Below are positions 21,566 to 34,630 of a stretch of 64,000 bases of DNA, one piece after another; the stretch's first letter is position 1; each line of letters starts with the position of its first letter. The DNA lies in the NCBI GenBank assembly GCA_002914845.1, contig JXTC01000034.1, positions 1,339,371-1,403,370 on the forward strand. The letters are read 5' to 3'. A model generated the notes under the pieces. It saw only the letters and a list, made by a program, of their open reading frames with translations, had not been told where the DNA came from and ran no database searches. Made by a program: the position numbers and the translations under genes. Origin of the DNA: Trema orientale. Its lineage: Eukaryota; Streptophyta; Magnoliopsida; Rosales; Cannabaceae.

Positions 21566-23901
21566 CTAGCAACCACTCCATTATATATATTTTTAGGTCG
21601 ATGTAACACTAGTACTCAGCAAACCATTAAAGAATCCGTAAATTCAGCTCATCCTAATAGTAAGTCATCATGTTAATAAATATACCATCACCGAAGAAAA
21701 GAAAGCGGAGTTGTAATCTCAGCTTCCGCTATAACTACATTAATCGGAAAGAAAGAATTAATTCTCGGCTAAGAACATAGTAGTTGAGTTCAAAAATTAT
21801 GTGATTTGAATATTAGTAATATTTCACAGTTGGTTTTTATTGGAACAAAAAGTAGATTTAATTGTCTAGTTCAGTATCTCAACTTCAAGTTGCCAGAAAA
21901 ATCAAGACCGAAAAATGCAATAAAATTTATTGAAAGCTCTTGTACTTTCATTAATTAGTAGCTATTAACCCCCCATAATTTGATTGATCCTATCTACACC
22001 AGTAGCAAACACCAACCCCTCTGAGTAATTAATGCACTACAAATTACTCACTCACATGTACACATATAAATACACACATATATATGTGCGTGTGTTTATA
22101 TATTATCACGTATTGTAGACAAAATCAAACCCTGAAGTGGCATTAAATAGAGAAAACTTTAGTTATAAAAGCTGTATCAAACTATAAAATTACCAGTTTG
22201 CAGTTTGAATAATGTCCAAATCGGTAACAAAACTACAGTTAAAAATTTTTCTGCTAGTATGTTTTTTCCACTTGAAGCTTTTTTACCCATGCATGTAAAA
22301 ATTTGTATATATATGGAGTCCGAGTTTGGCTCTGTCGTGATAGTAAGTACTTCCTTCTAAAAACTAAAAAGGACTCCAAATAGGTAATTTCACAAGCATA
22401 TATAGTATAAACTGTGCACACAGCTTGAAAATGGCGCAACAAAGTCAGGGCTAGCCCATTGCCCTACTTGATAAGAGAAACTTATGCAAAGACAAAAATT
22501 GAAAATGACCTAAACTATACCTCTAGGGGGGGAATCACATATATTATATATACAATTACATTCATAATTTTCATGTGGCCCTATACATATAACAGACCAA
22601 ACTATCCCTTTTATTGAGACAAAACTGAAAGCAATTAGAAATGGATCAGTTTTCAAGCCCATGAATGAGATTCCAATATTTGAATTTTAGTTAGTACTAG
22701 TCCAAATTTTGGATTTAAATAATATATTGCAAAATTGAGCAGCTTTTTTTTCAAGTAAATGGCGAGTCAAGTTGGTGTTGAACCTGTTAGATGGCCACGT
22801 ATTGGAGCTAGAAATGGAAATCTTGGATAAGTTTGGTCCCCTCAGGCCTGAGCTAGAGCCTAGACCCAAATGAAGACCACCAAAGAAGCAAGAGCAGCCC
22901 ATATCTACGCTTATGGACCACAAATAATATTGTTGCTCTCAATGCGTATATAAACTTTTTGGACATGCCTGTTGCGTGAGCATGAGACGTCTTTTTTTCT
23001 TTTGTGTCATTTCTAGCAATTCTTCCCTAGATCATGATTTATTTGTTCTTAGTTTACTAGGCTATATATATATAAGAAGGATAGGTCGATCGACAAGGAT
23101 TTCAAGGCTCAAAACTCACAGATTTACTTATGCAGTTCTTTGTTAATTTTAGTAGCCAAGATGCACTATGTTTTCTTTTTTTATTTTTTTAAGAAGAGAA
23201 AAAGGATTATCATTGAAGAGACTTGCATTATCTGGTACTGGATAAATTGACTAGCATCGCATGTTATATGTTGGATATATTGAAATAACGAGTTGACAAA
23301 ACAATATATATATAATTTTATAGAGATATAAACAAACAAACGATTTGACCATTGGCCAATATCGCAATAGGATGACTAGCTCAAACATAAGATTCCCGGC
23401 AAAGATTTCGAGCTCTTTATTACTCGACCTGTCATCCAGTAATAGTAGTAATGCCACTAGAATTTGAACTCTGGTAAATGCATCTGTGAACCCGAGGAAC
23501 TTATGAAAAAACTTTTGATATTGGACTTATTATGGGATTATTTTGACTTAATTTGTTGAAATCTAACTAGGATTGTTTTATTTTATGGCAGTAATCTTTC
23601 AATAATTGGTTTGAGTTTATTCCTTTATTTTGGTGGATGTGATAATGGTTTAATCCTAACTAATTGTTCCATATTTAAATTTGGATTGTAACGATTCATT
23701 TATCTTTCTATTATGGGAGTTATTGTCTCTCCTTTGTAAGAGTTATTTTATTCTTTTAAAAGTAAAAAAGAAGACAGTTATCTCCCCCCTTTGGAAGGTT
23801 GCACACTCAGATAAAATGTAAAAGTGGTCATCAAAAAGTTATGGCAGCATTGTCAAAAAGGCTTGGATTGTAGTCACTAGCTAAAAGTATGAGAAACTAA
23901 G
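21566..23901. other. Intergenic DNA, no recognised gene
   Basis: AT-rich sequence with short TA/CA microsatellites (around 22060-22110). Minus-strand open frames at 22254-22442, 22687-22923 and 23251-23457 show no signal peptide, domain or repeat that would support a gene. Confidence 0.4.
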
Positions 23902-24307
23902 TGCTGGAAAATATGAATGGAATTATTAGGATGTAAAATTAATATTAATTAAGATTACTATTGTTATTTAGGTTTGTTATTTGGTTTTATCTTATTTTAA
24001 ATTATTAGGGTTTTAGTTATTTTAAATTCTGTAATTCGGTTTCTTAGTCGAATAAGGATCATTGTGTTGTTTGTCTATATATAAAAAGGCCAGTTATCAT
24101 CGTTATTTGTCAGACTTGTGTTGAGAATCAGTAAAAGAATACAGATTTATTTCTCTAACTGTTCTTATTCTTTCTACCAATTTTTTTACTTCTATCTAAA
24201 TTCCTCTCTCTCTCTCTATCTGGTACTAGAGTAAGGACATTAATAGTATTTAGCATAACAAATTCATAAATTCACGAGTGGTATTCATATTTAAATTTAG
24301 AGGGATG
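23902..24307 (+). mobile_element. Relic Ty1/copia 5' LTR with primer-binding site
   Basis: From about TGCTGGAAAATATG (23902) the sequence has LTR character: a TATA-like TATATATAAAAAGG near 24075, a T/C-rich end, then TGGTACTAGAGT at 24221-24232. That string fits the tRNA-iMet primer site TGGTATCAGAGC with a few changes. About 75 bases later an ATGGCTCA could be the gag start. The copia element on the minus strand inserted exactly at this GCTCA. The rest of this older element is not seen on the far side. The LTR start is an estimate. Confidence 0.5.
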
Positions 24308-24312
24308 GCTCA
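24308..24312. repeat. Target duplication (left) of the nested copia element
   Basis: GCTCA directly precedes the TG of the left LTR. The identical GCTCA at 38626-38630 directly follows the CA of the right LTR. Confidence 0.9.
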
Positions 24313-24449
24313 TGTTAGACATAAACAATGGATTGACAAAACCTAATACAATCCTAGAATCGTTCATGTCAAATTATCTTGAAAGAGTTTGTTGAGAAAT
24401 TATGACTAACCCAAGTCTATTGTAAAAGAGAACTTGAGGACTTGGTCAT

Positions 24450-26045
24450 TGTTTCGAAGTGCGACAAAATTTTTACAATTAGTCACTAACTAAAATATTA
24501 AGTCATAAATAATGTGATAATTATATAATATGGGGACAATTAAGAAGGTAAGATATGTCAAAATTACACTGGACAAAAGAGGAGTTTGATATTTCAAGAT
24601 AAATGTCAATTTTTTGGATAATTGCCAAACATCAAGCAAATAAAGATAAAAAAAACTTCATCAAATCAAAGGGAGCCAAGTGCCACTTTCTCAAGTTGCC
24701 ACCTCAAAATTGTGTTTGCCACTTTTGCCATATATGTGTCAACATTTGAGGGCTTGGAGATAACACCTCCTGGCCGAAATGTCCATGAATTGCCACCTAG
24801 CTGCTCTCAACAGCCGATTAAATGCCTGAGCTTATCTCTTTTATGCCTATAAATTTGGGTCTCTACCATGTGTAAAAAAAAAAAAAGAACTCCAATAATA
24901 TACGAATTCAATACTCTTTCTCTCTATTACTTTCCATTACATATTGATATCTTCCTTTCACACAAATCCGAAAGCTTCTCACTATACCTTCCTTTTATTA
25001 ATTATCTCTTCCTTTTTATTTTAACTTACCAATGAAATCAAACTCATATGTATATATGAATTATTATCTCTTATTTCTGTAGCTATCAAATCACCATTAA
25101 TATTTTCTTTTCTCTATATTTGAACCAGACTAATTTTCTTTATTGTTTTTTTTTTTTTGGTTGTTATTTTCTGTTGGATTCTCTCTTAGTCAATACCAAG
25201 ATTAATTCTTGGTCTCGGTTTCCTCACCATCCAAAAACTATACGTATTTATTTCTTTTAAGATTAATATGGTCTTACTTTTATAATAAATCCTACCAAGT
25301 TTAATTCTTATCCTCATTCTTCAAGTCATAGACTTGGTTAATTCCATAATAGTTTAAGTTATTCTAACTTCTTAATTATACCACAGATTTTGAAAATATT
25401 GAGCTACTCACCCCATTATTTTCTATTGTTCTAAATATTTACAAGGTGCTAACTATATATATTATGCTAATATTTAAATTCTATAAATTTAAATTACTCA
25501 CAGATCTGTGTAGAAGAATTGTTTAGCAAGCTGAGTTGTAACGTATACGACCCTTGTTTGCAACCGCCCATGTTATTTTCAGTACTTTAAATATCTGTAG
25601 ATCCGTGACTCTGAGTTGTTTAGCAAGTGGAATTGTAGCATATACGACCCTTGTTTACAACCGTTCATGTTAAATTCAGTATTTTATATTCTTGCCATTT
25701 ATTTTCAGCATTATTTATTTATATTTCTGACCGAATGGTTGGAATCGCCTGTGTCAAAAACACTAACCATCTTTTTGTTTGTTTCTGACCATATGGCCGG
25801 TATCACCTACGTCAGAAGCACTGGCTATCTAACATGTGGTGATGGTCATTGAAACCATCCACACCTGTTTACTTGCAGGTTGAGTTATCAAAAATGCAAT
25901 AATTTTCTGACACATGGAATTGTATGTTACAATTTTCTAAGTTATTTTCTCCATTTTCTACCATTATCTTGCTTATCATTAATTAAGTGTTCTTACACTT
26001 AATTAATTTCTCTCTAATCCAATCACATAAAAGCACCTCGAAACA
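24450..26045 (+). repeat. 5' LTR of the nested Ty3-type element
   Basis: It begins TGTTTCG and ends CGAAACA. It matches 29083-30689 along its length; by eye about 25 differences were seen in the first 370 or so aligned bases, most of them transitions. It carries an internal duplication with GTTTAGCAAG at 25521 and again at 25618 (offset 97), followed each time by ATACGACCCTTGTTT. Confidence 0.9.
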
Positions 26046-26050
26046 TTAAA

Positions 26051-26069
26051 AGGCGACTCCACTTGGGAG
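26051..26069 (+). promoter_or_regulatory. Probable primer-binding site of the Ty3-type element
   Basis: AGGCGACTCCACTTGGGAG lies five bases beyond the 5' LTR. It is not the common initiator-Met site, and resembles the GGCGACTCC-type site that I recall from Tat/Ogre elements. The tRNA was not identified. Confidence 0.45.
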
Positions 26070-26202
26070 TAGCCAAGTGAAACCAGATTTCTTCAGTATT
26101 TCCAAAATCTCTCGGAACTCTGTCCGTTCATTTATCTTTAAAAAAAAATCCATCTCTAGACTCTGCCAAATTCTCTCTAAAAAAAAAAAGATTGCTGTGA
26201 AA

Positions 26203-27510
26203 ATGACTGAAAAACAAAATTTACCAAGCAATGAAACATCAAGTTAGCAAGAGAAGATACTTGCTCAGATGAAAAGTACGTTAGAAAATTTGATGAAGTC
26301 TCAGGAGTTGATGATGCAGAAATTGGCTGAGATAGAAAAGAAAGATAAACAAGGGACTGTCGCTCCTGTCCCCTCTTGTCAAAATAATAATTCACTAGTG
26401 TCAGACAATCAAAATCCTGTCATGCCACAATGCAGGAAAACCCTGCCAATCTCACAACTCTAGTTGGAACGAGTAATAAAAATTCCCACAGTTTCATTAC
26501 AAAAGAACAACTACAAGATGTGCTCAAAATAGAGGCAGAAAAAGCTAATAAAATTATGGCAACAGTAGATTTCTAGTCTCCTTATCCTGCATATATTTTG
26601 TCTAAGCCATATTCGAAGGATTACACTAATCCTCGTTTCAAAAAATTTGATGGAAAGAAAGGCAATGCTAAGGAACACGTCATTAGTTTCCTAGATGATC
26701 TCAGAATTTACACCAGCAACCATGAATTGAGGCTAAGAGAATTTTCAAAATCTCTCATAGATCGAGCATATTCATGGTTTGCCAAGTTACCGGCAGGCAA
26801 TATCTTTACATGGGATGAATTGGTCGCAATATTCTGCACTAAATTCTTCATAGAAGGACACAAGTTAGATTTGTCTGATCTTTCCAGTATAACACAAAAA
26901 GAAAATGAATTGCTCACAACTTACGTAAATAAATTCAAGGAGAAAGCTCTGAATTGCAAGGAAATCAACTCAGAAAATGAATTGATTCGGATGTGTGTCA
27001 AAGGCACGCGAGCTGAATACCAAGTCTATATTCAGAATCATGTCATTCCAAATTTTTTCAAACTAATGTTCAGAGTAAGCAACACTGAAGAAATAATAAT
27101 GGAATTGTATAAATCTTCTGAAAAGTCTAGTACTAAGAGTTGGGGCAAGCCATCTTTTTCCAAGCGAAAAGGAGAGGTTACTTTGGTTGAAAAAGTGCCT
27201 CAAGACAAAAGAAATCAACCAACCCCTCCCAAAATACCTCTAACACAAAATTAAATCATTGCACTCATATGAGTATGGATAGAGGATAGGGTATTACGTC
27301 CTCTACCAATCCAAACTCTGCCTACACCAGAAGAAACAAGGAACCCTAAGTTCTATTTGTTTCATAAGAAAGTAGGTCATACTACATCTGACTGTTATAC
27401 AGTACAGAAAACCTACCATGAAAAAGCTCAAAGAGGCGAAATTTTATTGGGGCAACAACAACAAAGAGCTGAGAATAACCCATTTTCTAACCATAGAAGA
27501 GGTTAAATAA
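26203..27510 (+). pseudogene. Decayed gag of the Ty3-type element
   Basis: This is the structural capsid-type protein of the element. A start at 26203 opens a frame that soon meets TAG. It continues as coiled-coil-like sequence to 26463, shifts frame, and then gives an open block at 26598-27254 (218 aa) with the plant retrotransposon gag signature (AYSWFAKLPAGNIFTWDELVAIFCTKF, split here as AYSWFAKLP and TWDELVAIF). A later frame holds FHKKVGHTTSDCY (27358-27396), a variant of the gag zinc-finger motif C-x2-H-x(n)-GH-x4-C with its first Cys changed. Stops and frameshifts make it non-functional. Confidence 0.82.
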
Positions 27511-27889
27511 ATGTCTAGACCGCTATTGAGACAACTGGTAAAGATAAAGTTTGTAAACAACTATTAAGAAATCCAGAATTCACCATAGAAAAATCCACAA
27601 AGTCTCAAGTTCTGTAATGAGGCAATATAAACCATCTTCAATAATTCACTGGGTTTTAAGCTCAGGTAAGTTTTCGATACCAGCCATAATAACTCTACAG
27701 ACATCCCATTCATTTGGGACTGTTAGTTATAAAATATTTCAGTTACAATAAACGATTGGTTTATATTTTCTTCTATACTTTTATCATATGGTACGTACAA
27801 TTCATAAGCTTTAGTACCAAAATATTTAATTGAGGTTGCATGAAACTGCAATCATTATACGACAACTTATACAGTCATATAAAAAGCTA

Positions 27890-28170
27890 CGGCAATCGAC
27901 AAGGTGATCCAACTAAAGCAGGATCATGTGACATGCTAAGGCTATCGATATTGTGACTTAGCTAGAGCAGGATTATGCGATATGCCATCAAGGCTAATCG
28001 ATAATATGACCTAGCCAAAAGCAGGATTATGTGAAATGACAAAAGCTATCGACAAGATGATCTGACTGGAAAAGTGGATCATGCGAAATGTCAAAACTAT
28101 CACAAAATGATCTAACTAAAACAGAATCATGCTAGATGCCAATCTCAAGGCTATCGACAAGATGATCTGT
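27890..28170 (+). repeat. Tandem array in the interior of the Ty3-type element
   Basis: Units of about 60 bases contain GCTATCGACAAGATGATC, then a CTAAAGCAGGATCATGTG-like string and a GACATGC-like string. About five degenerate copies are seen. It lies where pol would be expected to begin. Similar arrays are known in Tat/Ogre-type elements. Confidence 0.7.
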
Positions 28171-29082
28171 TTTAAAATAATATTAGTGATATTATATTCA
28201 TATTTTATCTTTATACAAACACTTCTGACTTAAAAAAAAATTTGGACTGTGTCCAATTAATTATTACGGAAACTTCCTCATCAGATATTATATTTTGCTA
28301 TATAGTCAATTTATTAATTATCATCTATACTAATAAAAATTGGGGACTAATTAAAACTCTTATCAGTTTCTATACTTCTTATTCTTATCCCTAATAATTA
28401 TTTATATTTTCTCTTACATCTAAATATGAGAGTTTGTTCTTTATATTGGACTAACCTCTCAATTTTGCAAGAAAATTTCTTCCTCATAATTTATTTGCAT
28501 AAGATGCTCAGAAATATTTGGAAGCAGTGAATTTTCTTCAGAATAGCCATCTTAAATAGCATCACAAGCCTCTATAAAGAATTACTATTGGCAAGCAAGC
28601 TGAATATAATGATTGAAGCTTCACATAAATTAATCTCAACAGTACTCAAGCTCATTTCCAAAGTATTGCTCAAATGCAACGTACTCTTTTTTTTCTTTTA
28701 GAGATTTTTCCCATTAGGTTTTGCTCTACTAAGGTTTTAACGAGACATTATTTGGGTTGGGCCAATCCAATAGAAATGTTTCAATATGACAATCTTGACC
28801 CCAACTAGAGCCAACAATCTGCTATTTTGAGCTTGCAGTTCGCGTCAGCTGTTCTTTTTAGATTTGAATATTAGATTATCTTACAGGTGGGTGCCAACCT
28901 AGTTGAGATGTGCCTGTAAGGTAACGGTACTTCTCTTTTCTTAGAAATTCATTCAAAAGAAGAAATTCCCTCTCTGTGAATGCAGTGTTTCCAAGACATG
29001 TTTGAAGACCATATTTCAGAAAAATTCACATTAATGAGCTCTAACGAATGTTATCATTCACTATAGCTCGAGGGACTTAATG
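28171..29082 (+). other. Rest of the Ty3-type interior, non-coding
   Basis: I see no enzyme domain. A weak purine stretch (CGAGGGACTTAA, 29071-29082) stands where the polypurine tract should be, directly before the 3' LTR. Confidence 0.5.
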
Positions 29083-30689
29083 TTTTGGTGTGTGACAAAA
29101 TTTTTATAATTAGTCACTAACTAAAATATTAAGTCACAAATAATGTAATAATTATACAATATGGTGACAATTAAGAAGATATGATATGTCAAAATTACAC
29201 TGAACAAAAGAGGAGTTTGACATTTTAAGATAAATGTCAATTTTTTGGATAATTGCCAAACATCAAGCAAATAAAGACAAAAAAACTTCATCAAATCAAA
29301 GGGAGCCAAGTGCCACTTTCTCAAGTTGCCACCTAAAAATTGTGTTTGCCACCTTTGCTACATATGTGTCAACACTTAAGGGCTTGGAGATGACACTTCC
29401 TGGCTGAAGTGTCCATGAATTGCCACCTAGTTGCTCTCAACAGCCAGTTAAATGCCTGAGCTTATCTCTTTTATGCCTATAAATTTGGATATCTACCATA
29501 TGTAAAAAAAAAAAAAAAAAAAAAAGAAAAGAACTCCAATAATATACGAATTTAATACTCTTTCTGATATACGAATTTAATACTCTTTCTCTCTGTTACT
29601 TTCCATTACATATTGATATCTTCCTTTCACACAAATCCCAAAGCTTCTCACTATACCTCCCTTTCATTAATTATCTCTTCCCTTTTATTTTAACTCACCA
29701 ACGAAATCAAACTCATATGTATATATGAATTATTCTCTCTTATTTCTGTAGCTATCAAATCACCATTAATATTTTCTTTTCTCTATATTCGAACTAGACC
29801 AATTTTCTTTATTATTATTATTTTTTTTGGTTATTTTCTATTCGTTTCTCTTTTAGTCAATACCAAGATTAATTCTTGGTCTCGGTTTCCTCACCATCCA
29901 AAAACTATACGTATTTATTTATTTTAAGACTAATATGGTCTTACTTTTATAATAAATCCCTCCAAGTTTAATTCATATCCTCATTCTTCAAGTCATATAC
30001 TTAGTTAATTCCATAATAGTTTAAGTTATTCCAATTTCTTAATTATACCACAGATTTTGGAAATATTGAGCTACTAACCCCATTATTTTCTATTGTTCTA
30101 AATATTTACAAGGTGCTAACTATATATATTGTGCTAATATTTAAATTCTGTAAATTTAAATTACTCGCAGATCCGTGTGGAAGAGTTGTTTAGCAAGCTA
30201 AGTTGTAGCATATACGACCCTTGTTTGCAACCGCCCATGTTATTTTTAGTACTTTAAATATCTGTAGATCCGTGACTCTTAGTTGTTTAGCAAGCAGAGT
30301 TATAGCATATACGACCCTTGTTTGCAACCGTTCATGTTAAATTCAGTATTTTATATTCCTGTTATTTATTTTCAGTATTGTTTATTCATATTTCTGACCG
30401 AATGGCTAGATTCACCCGTGTCAAAAAAACTAACTATCTTTTTATTTGTTTCTGACCATATGGCCGGTATCACCTACGTCAGAAGCAGTGGCTAACTAAC
30501 ATGTGGTGATTGTCATTGAAACCACCCACACCTGTTTACTTGCAGGTTGAGTTGTCAAAAATGCAATAATTTTCTGACGCATATAATTGTATCGTTACAA
30601 TTTTTCAAGTCATTTTCTCCACTTTTTACCATTATCTTGCTTATCATTAATTTCTTCCTAATCCAATCACATAAAAGCACCCCGGAACT
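29083..30689 (+). repeat. 3' LTR of the nested Ty3-type element
   Basis: It starts TGTTTTGG and ends GGAACT; the final A of CA is changed to T. It includes the same internal 97-bp offset duplication as the 5' LTR (about 30190 and 30285) and an extra short duplication of TACGAATTTAATACTCTTTCT near 29546-29590 that the 5' LTR lacks. Confidence 0.9.
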
Positions 30690-31067
30690 ATCATTCAAGC
30701 GGAAGTGACTGAATATTGAGAGCCTAAATATTAGAGATCTTCCACAACCAAATCTATATAGTGTACTTAATGGGTTCTCTCTTTCTCTCTCTATTGATGG
30801 AGCAGAGGAGAAAATGTGCGAGCTTGATTTAACTTAGAGAAAAAACATTATAGTTTTCATATTTTATATACTTACACCCAATTGAGACTTTATCGGTCAA
30901 AGTTAGGTCAGTAATGAATATCTACACATTACAAAGACCATACTTAGATAGTTATTTTCTGAGCCCATAAATTAGATCACTCAATAGTCCATTTAATAAA
31001 GATAGCCCAAACAAGTATCATTGTTATTAAATCATGTAAGGCCATTATTAGAAAATAAAACCCAACA
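30690..31067 (-). repeat. Second half of the copia left (3') LTR
   Basis: It resumes the LTR interrupted at 24449 and matches 37906-38625 apart from the 342-bp insertion there. It ends AAATAAAACCCAACA, the complement of a TGTTGGG start on the minus strand. Confidence 0.88.
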
Positions 31068-32571
31068 ATCTCTCATTTGAGCTACATAAGTTATTCGGAA
31101 GTAATTATATTATGAAACTTTGGTGTGCAATTTATTGCTATCTCATATGGAAATAACTCCTTATTGTAATATGGTCCATCTAATTTATCAACATGGAACT
31201 AAAGTGAACTTCATTGCACTTAGATAGGCAACTAGACCCATCAATGATCACTATATCAATACACTCAATAACATAGATCGAGTATGGATGTGTAGCATGA
31301 AAATTATATGAAAAGTGATCTTACATGCCTATTTCCAACTTGTCCTACTTTATGATTCTAACGAATCAACCTTAATCTTTTACTTTATACTTAACTGCAA
31401 CTTGATGCAAAACTACAATAGAAAGAAAAATAAAATATAATTTCAGAGTATGAAAGAAAACTATCACTTTATTGATATCAAACAACTAATGTGTCTATTA
31501 CAAAATAACATCTAAAATCTAACTCCTACTAATTATGCACATCTTTAAATAGTACAACACCTATATGAACAGTGTATTCATAAAACACCTTAGGCAGTAG
31601 ACCTTTGGTGAGTGGATCCACCAATATGGAGTTAGGACTAATATATTCTATAGACACTTATTGACTCTGAACTCTCTCTTTAACAATTAGAAATTTGATG
31701 TCTATCTGCTTAGACTTTGTGGAGCTTCTATTGTTGTTCGAATATAGAATAACGACCTTATTATCATAATATATCTTCACGCCTTCTAATGCCATCAACT
31801 ATTCGTAGCACGATGATAAAATTCTATAGCCATATCCCTTGATTCGATGCCTTATAATAAGCTATAAACTATGCCTCCATAGTGGAAGAAACTGTGAGAG
31901 TCTACTTAATACTCTTCCATGATATAGCTCCTCTAGTAAGTTAATAAATATAGCCTGAAGTACATCCCTTGCTATCTAGGCATCTAGTAAAATCAGAATC
32001 AGAATACTCTACGATCTTCAAGCGGTCAGATCTTCGATAGGTGAGCATATAATCTTTTGTTCTCAGTAAATATCATAGAACACTCTTTGATGCTATCAGA
32101 TCTTCAAGCAATCAGATCTTTGCTACTATCCAGTTATCCATATCAGGGTTGCTAATATATCTGCCTAACATTCCTACTAAGTACGCTATATCCAGATGCG
32201 TACATACTTAAGTATACATAAGACTCCCTATTGCTAATGTGTAAGGGATTTTCTCCATTTTCTTAGCTTCAATCTCATTCTTGGGGCTCTAACTGAGACT
32301 AAATTTATCACCCTTAGCAATGAGTGTATCTCTTGGGATACAGTTTCTCATGCCAAATCTTTCAAGCACCTTATCGATATAGCTTTTTTGTGATAACCCA
32401 AGAATACCCCGAGAGCGATCTCAATATATCTATATTTCTAATACAAAAGAGGCATCCTCAAGATCTTTTAACTCAAAATTGTTTAATAGAAATCTCTTGG
32501 TTTCATGCAGTAAGCCTATATTGTTGCTCACTAAAAGTATGTCATCAACATATAAGAGCAGGAAGATAATG

Positions 32572-32929
32572 GCCCCGTTTGGTTCGCCCATTCGAATGGG
32601 TGCATTTAAATGAAAATTTTAGAATGGGTTATAATTGGAATGAGAGATATTTGAATGGAAAAACATTAGAATGGGTTGTAATTAGAATGAGAGCATTAGA
32701 ATGGACCATTCAAAAATACCTCCTCCCCTCCATTCTCATCCAAGACACAAAAAACTCATTCCAATAGTTGATGAGACTGATAAACCATTTGAATAGAAAA
32801 ACTGAATTGTTGAAACAAACACCCATTCTAAAAGACCATTTGAATGAAAAATTTAGAGTTGTTGAAACAAACACCCATTCAAATAAATTTTCTATTCCAA
32901 TGGAATGGAATGGTTGAAACAAACAGGGC
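32572..32929. mobile_element. MITE inserted in the copia RT, next to the YVDD codons
   Basis: The ends GCCCCGTTTGGTTCGCCCATTC and the complement of GAATGGTTGAAACAAACAGGGC match with four differences. The interior is rich in AATGGAATGG palindromic units. On both sides the copia RT reading resumes (KYL ... IIFLLLYVDD), so the insertion is clear. The target duplication is not resolved; the family could be hAT or PIF/Harbinger. Confidence 0.75.
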
Positions 32930-33926
32930 AAATATTTGTTCCTACTAAACTTGTGATAAATACATCCATCTACCGAATTTTTCTCAAAATTAAATGAGAA
33001 AATGACTCGATAGAATTTATGACACAATTGACGGAAAGCTTACTTGAGACTATAAATGGATTTCTTTAGTTTACAAGCCATAGACTTTGGATCTCCAATC
33101 ACAAAATTTTTTCGATATACCATGTATATCATTTTCTCAACATCGCCATTGAGAAACGCAGTCTTTATATCCATCTGATGTAGCTCTAGATCAAATTGAG
33201 CCACAAGCACCACCATTGTCCTAAAAGAGTTTTTTGAAGAAATTGGAGAGAGTCTCTTTATAATCAATACCTTCATTTTGAGTAAAACCCCTAGCATCTA
33301 GACGAGTCTTATATCTCTTGATGTTGCCTTTCAAATCCCACTTAGTTTTAAATATCCATTTATAACCAATATGTTTTTTTCCTTCTGGCAGTTCGACGAG
33401 ATTCTAAACATCTTTTTTTTTCATAGATTTTATCTCATCCTTTATAGTATCGATCTATTGTTGGGATTTAGAACTTTGTTTAGCTTCAGTGAAATTAATT
33501 GGATCATTTTCTACTCCTATATCAAACTCATATTCTTGGAGATAAATAATATAATCATCTGGAATTGAATTTCTCCTCTAGTAGATCTCCTTAATGACAC
33601 TTTCTCTTAAATATGTTGAGTTTGCTCTTCAGGAAAAACTTCCTTATTTTGGACAGGGAGTTGCTAAATATTATCTTGATTTATTTCTTGAATAATGTTA
33701 GGTATAGGAGCCTGATCACTTTCAATGCTAATTGTAGGAAGAAAAATGAATTCTTCCTCAAAGATAAATATTCATTACCTTATCTCCCTCATCCCCCTAA
33801 AACTCTATATCATCAAGGAATCTCGCATTCCCCATCTCGAAAAAAAGACCTATTAGAAGGATCATAAAATTTAAAACCTCTTGAACTTTCAGCGTATCCT
33901 ACAAAGCAGCAGCTAATAGTTCTTGA

Positions 33927-34630
33927 TAGAGGCATTCATGGCTGGTCTGGATGGTTTAAATCGCCAATCTAGAAACCAATCTGAATATACAATTTAACCA
34001 GTTCAATCTGTGCAGTTTGAATTGGACGATTCAAATCGGCCAAACCGCGCCTACATTTTTGCAGGCAATTTATGCAGTTTTTGCGATTTGAAAACTTACA
34101 AAATTTGAATTAATACAATATTAATTAAGCTCATATCATAATCATACTTCATCTAAAATATAAAGTCTAAATATAAAACCAACCGTAATATAGTTAACAG
34201 TTATAACCAAACTAAAAGTCCTAGTAAACTTAAACTTTAGTTATAACTTACAACCTAATCGAAATTGAAGAGCAAACTTAAAGTCTTTAATCTTAAACAC
34301 ATTACAATAACAATACTTAAATTCTAAAATCATAAGAGTCTTAAGTAATATAACCTTAAATACGCTAAGAGTAGTCATTACTCAATTAGAATGAATGGGC
34401 TTAAATTTTTAGCTATTAGTATACATACAATTTTTTTTTATTCAAACTTACTGGTCGGTTTAGTTTGAAACCAACCGAATTTGTCTAAAATTGAGAACCG
34501 AAATTGCCAAATCAGTTTTCACATTTTTTAATAATAACCGGCCATTTAAGAGGAGAAATTGCATGATTCAGTACGGTTTAGACTGGATTAAGCGGTTTCC
34601 ACGGTTTGGCAGTTATTTTGAACACCCCTA
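33927..34630 (-). mobile_element. hAT-type non-autonomous element, copy 1, inside copia
   Basis: Ends are TAGAGGCATTCATGGC and TTGAACACCCCTA. The 8-bp flanks GTTCTTGA (33919-33926) and GTCCTTGA (34631-34638) match at 7 of 8. The same family, inverted, is at 39333-40077, with shared internal strings such as CGGTTTGG and CATTTTTGCAG. No transposase is encoded. Confidence 0.85.

Larger units (their letters stand above)
24450..30689 (+). mobile_element. Non-autonomous Ty3-type LTR retrotransposon (gag only) nested in the copia LTR
   Basis: Two LTRs of about 1.6 kb (24450-26045 and 29083-30689) flank a 3.0-kb interior. Flanks are GTCAT (24445-24449) and ATCAT (30690-30694), a 4 of 5 match. The empty site survives in the copia element's other LTR near 37905 (CTTGATCATGTAAGCGGAAG), which proves the insertion. 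The interior has a decayed gag and a tandem array but no protease, RT or integrase, so it must have been moved by a relative. GGCGACTCCACTTGGGAG after the 5' LTR resembles the primer site of Tat/Ogre-type elements, a tentative lineage call. Confidence 0.88.

Noticed and set aside
22687-22923. 78-residue minus-strand open frame with Gly/Ser-rich start
   Set aside because: Considered as a small secreted peptide, but there is no clear signal peptide, cysteine pattern or promoter.
24622-24852. 76-residue open frame
   Set aside because: It lies inside the 5' LTR of the Ty3-type element and is not preserved in the 3' LTR.
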